Below, piece after piece: positions 59,332 through 64,000 of a stretch of DNA of 64,000 nucleotides. A program made the position numbers and the translations under genes. Below the pieces are notes generated by a model. It was given only the letters and a program-made list of their open reading frames with translations, was not told where the DNA came from and ran no database searches. This DNA is from Cupriavidus sp. BIS7. GTDB lineage: Bacteria > Pseudomonadota > Gammaproteobacteria > Burkholderiales > Burkholderiaceae. The stretch is taken from contig NZ_ALOU01000007.1 of assembly GCF_000292345.1 (NCBI RefSeq), positions 114,747 through 178,746 of the forward strand. Direction: 5' to 3'. The stretch's first letter is position 1, and every line of letters starts with the position of its first letter.

Positions 59332-61905
59332 ATGGACACCACGCCGGAACTGCTGCTCTGCCAGCGCATCCGAGACAGGCTCAAGGCCGACAAGCAAGCG
59401 CTGTCTGCCGAGTTCAACCTGAACAATCAGGTGAGCCCGCTTGTCACGAAACTGCGCCGTGCCGTAGACAATGCGCTGATCGAAGCCTGGACCGGCCTGG
59501 AGCTGCCCAGTGACGCCGCCCTGGTGGCAGTGGGCGGCTACGGCCGTGGCGAGCTGTTCCCCTACTCCGACGTCGATGTGCTGCTGCTGCTGCCCGACGA
59601 ACCCGACGCGGAGACGGCCACCAAGCTCGAGCGCTTCATCGGGCTGTGCTGGGACCTGGGCCTGGAGATCGGCTCGTCAGTGCGCACCGTGGACGATTGC
59701 ATCCGCGAATCGGCCGCGGACATCACGATTCGCACCTCGCTGCTCGAAGCGCGCCTGCTGATCGGCAACAAGGCGCTGTTCAAGTCCTTGCAGACGCGCT
59801 ACCTGGCCGACATGGACGCGGCCGACTTCTTCCAGGCCAAGCTGCTGGAAATGCGCCAGCGGCATGCCAAGTACCAGGACACGCCTTATGCGCTGGAGCC
59901 GAACTGCAAGGAAAGCCCGGGCGGCTTGCGCGACCTGCAGGTAATCCTGTGGATGACGCGTGCCGCGGGCCTGGGCGACAGCTGGAAGCAGTTGTTCGAG
60001 CGAGGCCTGCTGACCGAGCGCGAAGCGCTGGAACTCACGCGCAACGAGCGCCTGTTGCGCACGATCCGCGCGCGGCTGCACCTGCTGGCCGGCCGCCGCC
60101 AGGACGTGCTCGTGTTCGACATGCAGACCGCACTGGCCGAAGCCTTCGGCTATCGCCAGACCACGCACAAGCGCGCGAGCGAACAGCTCATGCGCCGCTA
60201 CTACTGGGCGGCCAAGGCTGTCACGCAGCTAAACAGCGTGCTGCTGCTGAACATCGAGGCCATGCTGTTCCCAAGCGAGTCGAAGGTCACGCGCGAGATC
60301 AACGAGCGCTTCGTCGAACGCCAGGGCATGCTCGAGATCACCAGCGACGATCTGTACGAACGCAATCCGCACGCGATCCTGGAGACATTCCTGCTCTACG
60401 AGCGCACGCCCGGCGTGAAGGGTCTGTCGCCACGCACGCTGCGCGGGCTCTACAACGCGCGCACGGTGATGGACGCAAGCTGGCGCAACGACCCCGTCAA
60501 CCGACGTCTGTTCCTGGCCATCGTGCAGGAGCCCCAGGGCATCACGCACGCGCTGCGGCTGATGAACCAGACCAGTGTGCTGGGCCGCTACCTGATCAAT
60601 TTCCGCCGCATCGTCGGACAGATGCAGCACGACCTGTTCCACGTGTACACCGTGGATCAGCATATCCTGATGGTCGTGCGCAACATGCGCCGCTTTGCGA
60701 TCGTCGAGCATACGCACGAATTCCCGTTCTGCAGCCAGTTGATGGCCAGCTTCGACCGCCCCTGGGTGCTGTGGGCGGCGGCGCTGTTCCATGACATTGC
60801 CAAGGGCCGCGGCGGCGACCATTCCACGCTCGGCACCGTCGATGCGCGCCGCTTCTGCAAGCAGCATGGCATTTCGCGCGAGGACACCGACCTGATCGCC
60901 TGGCTCGTCGAGCATCACCTGACGATGAGCCACGTGGCGCAGAAGCAGGACCTGACGGACCCCGACGTGGTCAAGGCCTTCGCCCAGGTGGTGGGCAACG
61001 AGCGCTACCTGACCGCGCTCTACCTGCTGACCGTTGCCGACATTCGCGGCACCAGCCCCAAGGTCTGGAACGCATGGAAGGGCAAGCTGCTCGAGGACCT
61101 GTATCGCATCACGCTGCGCGTGCTTGGCGGCGCGCGGCTCGATCCGCATTCGCTGTGGGCGCAGAAGCGCGACGACACCGTCGCCCAGTTGCGCCTCAAG
61201 GCGTTCGACCCCGATCTGGCAAAGCCGTTGTGGGACAAGCTGGACATGTCGTTCTTCATGCGCCATGACGCGCGCGACATCGCCTGGCTCACGCGGAATC
61301 TGTTCAACAAGGTGAACAGCCCCGATCCCGTGGTCAAGGCCCGCGTCTCGCCAGCGGGCGAAGGCCTGCAGGTGGCGGTGTACGTGAAGGATCAGCCCGA
61401 TCTGTTCGCGCGCATCTGCGGCTACTTCGAACGCAAGGCCTTTTCGATTCAGGACGCCAAGATCGAAACCACGCGCGACGGCTACGCGTTGGACACGTTC
61501 CAGATCACGGACCCGGGCCTCGATGGCGACTATCGCGACATCCTCGCGCTCGTCGAACACGAACTGGGCGAGCGCGTGCGCCTGGAGTGCCCGCTGCCGG
61601 AGCCTGCGCAGGGACGCCTGTCGCGCCAGTCGCGCAGCTTCCCGATCAAGCCGCGCGTGGACCTGCGTCCCGACGAGCGCGGCCAGTATTACCTGCTGTC
61701 GGTGTCCGCCAACGACCGCACCGGCCTGCTGTACGCGATCGCGCGCGTGCTGGCCAGCCATCGCGTGTCCGTGCATTCGGCACGCATCAATACGCTCGGC
61801 GAACGCGTGGAAGACGTGTTCCTGGTCGACGGTTCGCGACTGACCGCCGACAACCGATTGCAAATTCAGCTTGAACAGGACCTGCTCGACGCGCTGGCCA
61901 TCTGA
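59332..61905 (+). CDS. glnD: Bifunctional uridylyltransferase/uridylyl-removing enzyme GlnD
   Basis: Glutamine sensor that uridylylates PII when glutamine is low and de-uridylylates it when high. The ATG at 59332 ([18 protein letters not shown]) gives 857 residues; the frame upstream overlaps the map terminator. Domains in order: nucleotidyltransferase ([19 protein letters not shown], ~68-86), the uridylyltransferase-associated helical region, the HD hydrolase ([13 protein letters not shown], His487-Asp488), and two C-terminal ACT domains ([20 protein letters not shown], and [20 protein letters not shown]). PII genes are outside the window. Confidence 0.96.
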   Translation: MDTTPELLLCQRIRDRLKADKQALSAEFNLNNQVSPLVTKLRRAVDNALIEAWTGLELPSDAALVAVGGYGRGELFPYSDVDVLLLLPDEPDAETATKLERFIGLCWDLGLEIGSSVRTVDDCIRESAADITIRTSLLEARLLIGNKALFKSLQTRYLADMDAADFFQAKLLEMRQRHAKYQDTPYALEPNCKESPGGLRDLQVILWMTRAAGLGDSWKQLFERGLLTEREALELTRNERLLRTIRARLHLLAGRRQDVLVFDMQTALAEAFGYRQTTHKRASEQLMRRYYWAAKAVTQLNSVLLLNIEAMLFPSESKVTREINERFVERQGMLEITSDDLYERNPHAILETFLLYERTPGVKGLSPRTLRGLYNARTVMDASWRNDPVNRRLFLAIVQEPQGITHALRLMNQTSVLGRYLINFRRIVGQMQHDLFHVYTVDQHILMVVRNMRRFAIVEHTHEFPFCSQLMASFDRPWVLWAAALFHDIAKGRGGDHSTLGTVDARRFCKQHGISREDTDLIAWLVEHHLTMSHVAQKQDLTDPDVVKAFAQVVGNERYLTALYLLTVADIRGTSPKVWNAWKGKLLEDLYRITLRVLGGARLDPHSLWAQKRDDTVAQLRLKAFDPDLAKPLWDKLDMSFFMRHDARDIAWLTRNLFNKVNSPDPVVKARVSPAGEGLQVAVYVKDQPDLFARICGYFERKAFSIQDAKIETTRDGYALDTFQITDPGLDGDYRDILALVEHELGERVRLECPLPEPAQGRLSRQSRSFPIKPRVDLRPDERGQYYLLSVSANDRTGLLYAIARVLASHRVSVHSARINTLGERVEDVFLVDGSRLTADNRLQIQLEQDLLDALAI

Positions 61906-61934
61906 CGGCCAGCCAGACGCGCAGTTGAAACGAT

Positions 61935-63947
61935 ATGACCGATAGCAATACACCCGGCCGCAAGACTCTGGGCATCAAGACCACCTCCTCTGGCACCCCG
62001 CGCAAGGCGGGCCGCCCGCTGCGCGTGTCCGACCTGAACCGTAAACGCGTGCAGGACGTGGTCACGGGGATCAAGGAGGCCAAGGAGCGTGCTTCCGACA
62101 AGGCCAAGCGCAAGCCCGCGCCAGCCGAGGGTGCACCACGCCAGGAGCGGCAGGCCCGACCGGCGCGTCCGCGCCCGGCAGAAGGCGAGCGTGCGCCTCG
62201 CCGTTTCGCGGAGGGCGAAAGAGCACCGCGCCGCTTCGGCGATGACGAGCGCCCACCGCGTGAGCGCCGCTACGGTGATGACAATCGCTCCGCACAGCCG
62301 CGCCGCTACGGTGACGACAACCGTGCCGAGCGCCCGCGCCGATTTGGCGACGAAGACCGCGCCGCACGCCCGCGTCGCTTCGGTGACGAAGAACGCCCGC
62401 AGCGTGAGCGCCGTTACGGCGACGACAATCGCCCCGCACAGCCACGCCGCTACGGTGACGACAATCGCGCCGAGCGTCCGCGCCGATTTGGCGACGAAGA
62501 CCGCGCCGCGCGCCCGCGTCGCTTCGGTGACGAAGAACGCCCGCAGCGTGAGCGCCGCTATGGCGATGACAATCGACCCGCACAGCCGCGCCGCTACGGG
62601 GACGACAATCGCGCCGAGCGCCCACGCCGATTTGGCGACGAAGAACGCCCGCAGCGTGAGCGCCGTTATGGCGATGACAATCGCCCCGCACAGCCGCGCC
62701 GCTACGGGGACGACAATCGTGCCGAGCGTCCGCGCCGATTTGGCGACGAAGACCGCGCCGCCCGCCCGCGTCGCTTCGGTGACGAAGAACGCCCGCAGCG
62801 TGAGCGCCGCTATGGCGATGACAATCGCCCCGCACAGCCGCGCCGCTACGGTGACGACAATCGCGCCGAGCGCCCACGCCGATTTAGCGACGAAGACCGC
62901 GCCGCACAACCGCGCCGCTACGGCGATGACAATCGTGCCGAGCGCCCGCGCCGGTCCGGCGATGACGAGCGGACGCAGCGTACCCAGCGCCCGCATCGCA
63001 GCGATGAGGCCCGCACGCCGCGCCGGCAGCACCACGACGACAATGCACCGCGTCGCGGCGACGCGCCCGCGCGCCGCTTCAGCGATTCCGCCGACCGTGT
63101 CCGCCCAGCCCGTGTCGAGCGCGCCGAACGCCCCGCCATGCACGCCGAAGCCGGCCAGGCTGCACCGGATCGCGACGACGGGCTTGTTCGCCTGTCCAAG
63201 CGCATGTCCGAACTGGGCCTGTGCTCGCGCCGTGAAGCCGACGAATGGATTCCGCGCGGCTGGGTGCTCGTCGATGGCAAGCCGGTGACCGAACTCGGCT
63301 CGCGCGTCAGTCCTGACGCGGAAATCGAGATCCTGCAGGCCGCACGCTCCGAACAGGGCGAACGAGTCACGGTGCTGTTGAACAAGCCGGTCGGCTATGT
63401 CTCCGGCCAGGCGGAAGACGGCTACGAGCCCGCAGCAGTGCTGTTCGCACCCGAGAACCAGTGGGAACAGGACCCGACGCGCAAGCGCTTTGCGCCGTGG
63501 CAGCGCAAGAACCTGGCGCCCGCTGGACGGCTGGATATCGACTCCACGGGCCTGCTTGTGCTGACGCAGGATGGCCGCGTGGCCCGCGCGTTGATCGGCG
63601 ATGATTCGAACGTGGAAAAAGAGTATCTGGTCCGCGTGGAGTGGGAATCGCCGCAGGGGCTGGTCGAACGCAATATCAGCGCCGTGTTCCCGGACGACCT
63701 GATCGAGCGCCTGCGCCACGGCCTGTCTCTCGACGGCGTGCCGCTGAAGCCCGCCAAGGTGAGCTGGCAGAACGAGGAGCAACTGCGCTTCGTGCTGCGC
63801 GAAGGCCGCAAGCGCCAGATCCGTCGGATGTGCGAACAGGTTGGGCTGAAGGTGGTCGGCCTCAAGCGCGTGCGCATGGGCCGCGTGGTGCTGGGCGATC
63901 TGCCGCCGGGCCAGTGGCGTTTCCTGGGGCCGTTCGAGAAGTTCTGA
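61935..63947 (+). CDS. rluB: RluB-type 23S rRNA pseudouridine synthase with large repeat extension
   Basis: The C-terminal ~250 residues are an RsuA/RluB-family enzyme (U2605 of 23S rRNA in E. coli): an S4 domain ([19 protein letters not shown]) followed by the synthase domain with catalytic Asp534 in [17 protein letters not shown] and the C-terminal [20 protein letters not shown]. The N-terminal ~410 residues are low complexity: a basic stretch (1-98), about twenty 12-residue repeats (99-338) and a further Arg-rich segment. Total 670 residues, more than twice the size of E. coli RluB. It begins 29 bp after glnD on the same strand. Confidence 0.9.
   Translation: MTDSNTPGRKTLGIKTTSSGTPRKAGRPLRVSDLNRKRVQDVVTGIKEAKERASDKAKRKPAPAEGAPRQERQARPARPRPAEGERAPRRFAEGERAPRRFGDDERPPRERRYGDDNRSAQPRRYGDDNRAERPRRFGDEDRAARPRRFGDEERPQRERRYGDDNRPAQPRRYGDDNRAERPRRFGDEDRAARPRRFGDEERPQRERRYGDDNRPAQPRRYGDDNRAERPRRFGDEERPQRERRYGDDNRPAQPRRYGDDNRAERPRRFGDEDRAARPRRFGDEERPQRERRYGDDNRPAQPRRYGDDNRAERPRRFSDEDRAAQPRRYGDDNRAERPRRSGDDERTQRTQRPHRSDEARTPRRQHHDDNAPRRGDAPARRFSDSADRVRPARVERAERPAMHAEAGQAAPDRDDGLVRLSKRMSELGLCSRREADEWIPRGWVLVDGKPVTELGSRVSPDAEIEILQAARSEQGERVTVLLNKPVGYVSGQAEDGYEPAAVLFAPENQWEQDPTRKRFAPWQRKNLAPAGRLDIDSTGLLVLTQDGRVARALIGDDSNVEKEYLVRVEWESPQGLVERNISAVFPDDLIERLRHGLSLDGVPLKPAKVSWQNEEQLRFVLREGRKRQIRRMCEQVGLKVVGLKRVRMGRVVLGDLPPGQWRFLGPFEKF
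62229..62948 (+). repeat. Twenty 36-bp coding repeats in rluB, nested in 144-bp units
   Basis: Residues 99-338 are twenty 12-residue units of the form RR-[YF]-GD-[DE]-[DEN]-R followed by ARP-, AERP-, PAQP- or PQRE-like endings. Four types recur in fixed order ([40 protein letters not shown]), making a 48-residue (144-bp) super-repeat. One super-repeat copy lacks the [10 protein letters not shown] unit. Near-identity between copies at the DNA level points to recent slippage or recombination. Confidence 0.9.
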
Positions 63948-63977
63948 GGCTTTACGCTTGACTCACCTTGCTTGACG

Positions 63978-64000
63978 CCCCTCTCCCATGAAATGGGAGA
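63978..64000. repeat. REP-like palindrome, cut by the window end
   Basis: CCCCTCTCCCA-TGAAA-TGGGAGA is the left and part of the right arm of a hairpin of the same family as 5025-5051. The last stem pair is A-T instead of G-C, a compensatory change that keeps the pairing. The element lies 31 bp after the rluB stop. Confidence 0.75.

Noticed and set aside
62229..62948. CRISPR-like spacing of ~36-bp repeats
   Set aside because: The repeats are directly adjacent with no spacers, preserve the reading frame and encode protein; no cas genes are in the window.
61866..63782. 638-residue open frame antisense to rluB, and a 399-residue plus-strand frame inside it
   Set aside because: Both are translations of the same 36-bp repeats in other frames. 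They have periodic low-complexity sequence without any family motif, while the rluB frame carries the S4 and synthase domains.

Overview
The window is a high-GC, gene-dense chromosomal segment of a betaproteobacterium of the Burkholderiaceae. Cupriavidus or a close Ralstonia relative is most likely. The signs are the prpC-acnD(acnM)-prpF order of the 2-methylcitrate operon, the divergent ratA-rnfH/smpB and ppsA/ppsR pairs, the map/rpsB divergence followed by rpsB-tsf-pyrH-frr-uppS-cdsA-dxr-rseP-bamA-skp-lpxD-fabZ-lpxA-lpxB-rnhB, and short CCCCTCTCCC-type intergenic palindromes. I see no prophage, insertion sequence, CRISPR array, tRNA or rRNA gene. Almost everything is core chromosome, and the accessory parts are single genes or pairs.

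Layout. 1-4.8 kb: the end of the propionate (2-methylcitrate) operon, with prpC cut by the window edge, then acnD and prpF and a terminator. 4.9-13.7 kb: mixed metabolism: a repeat element, periplasmic asparaginase, a hotdog thioesterase, a DUF1289 protein, a MOSC/glutamine-amidotransferase pair, a penicillin-acylase family enzyme, an aldehyde dehydrogenase and an unknown gene. 13.7-17.4 kb: a creB-creC-creD operon with 11-bp-phased TTCAC repeats before creB and weaker ones before creD. 17.6-22.1 kb: the ABC-F ATPase ybiT and a queE-queD-tadA-ldcA run (queuosine and inosine tRNA modification, murein recycling). 22.5-29 kb: accessory genes: an MFS exporter with an amidohydrolase, DUF1993, an EEP-family nuclease divergent from DUF2239 across a repeated operator-like sequence, and an alpha/beta hydrolase.

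29.2-33 kb: guaB and guaA with an unknown membrane gene between them (purine synthesis). 33-37.7 kb: an EamA transporter, a DUF4124 protein, ratA-rnfH divergent from smpB, and an SPFH/NfeD membrane pair. 37.8-41.4 kb: ppsA and its regulator ppsR, divergent. 41.5-58.1 kb: a small coiled-coil membrane protein, then a long block on the minus strand. Read in transcription order, that block goes from translation (rpsB, tsf, frr) and UMP kinase (pyrH) through isoprenoid and phospholipid precursors (uppS, cdsA, dxr) to outer-membrane assembly (rseP, bamA, skp), lipid A synthesis (lpxD, fabZ, lpxA, lpxB), rnhB and an rRNA methyltransferase. 58.4-64 kb: map, glnD and an RluB-type pseudouridine synthase carrying about twenty 12-residue Arg-rich repeats.

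No clearly new multi-gene system is visible. The most useful leads are the phased Cre-tag-like arrays around creBCD, the nested repeat domain in the RluB homologue, the paired TACCCGG operator-like sites between the nuclease and DUF2239 genes, and the structured rpsB leader.
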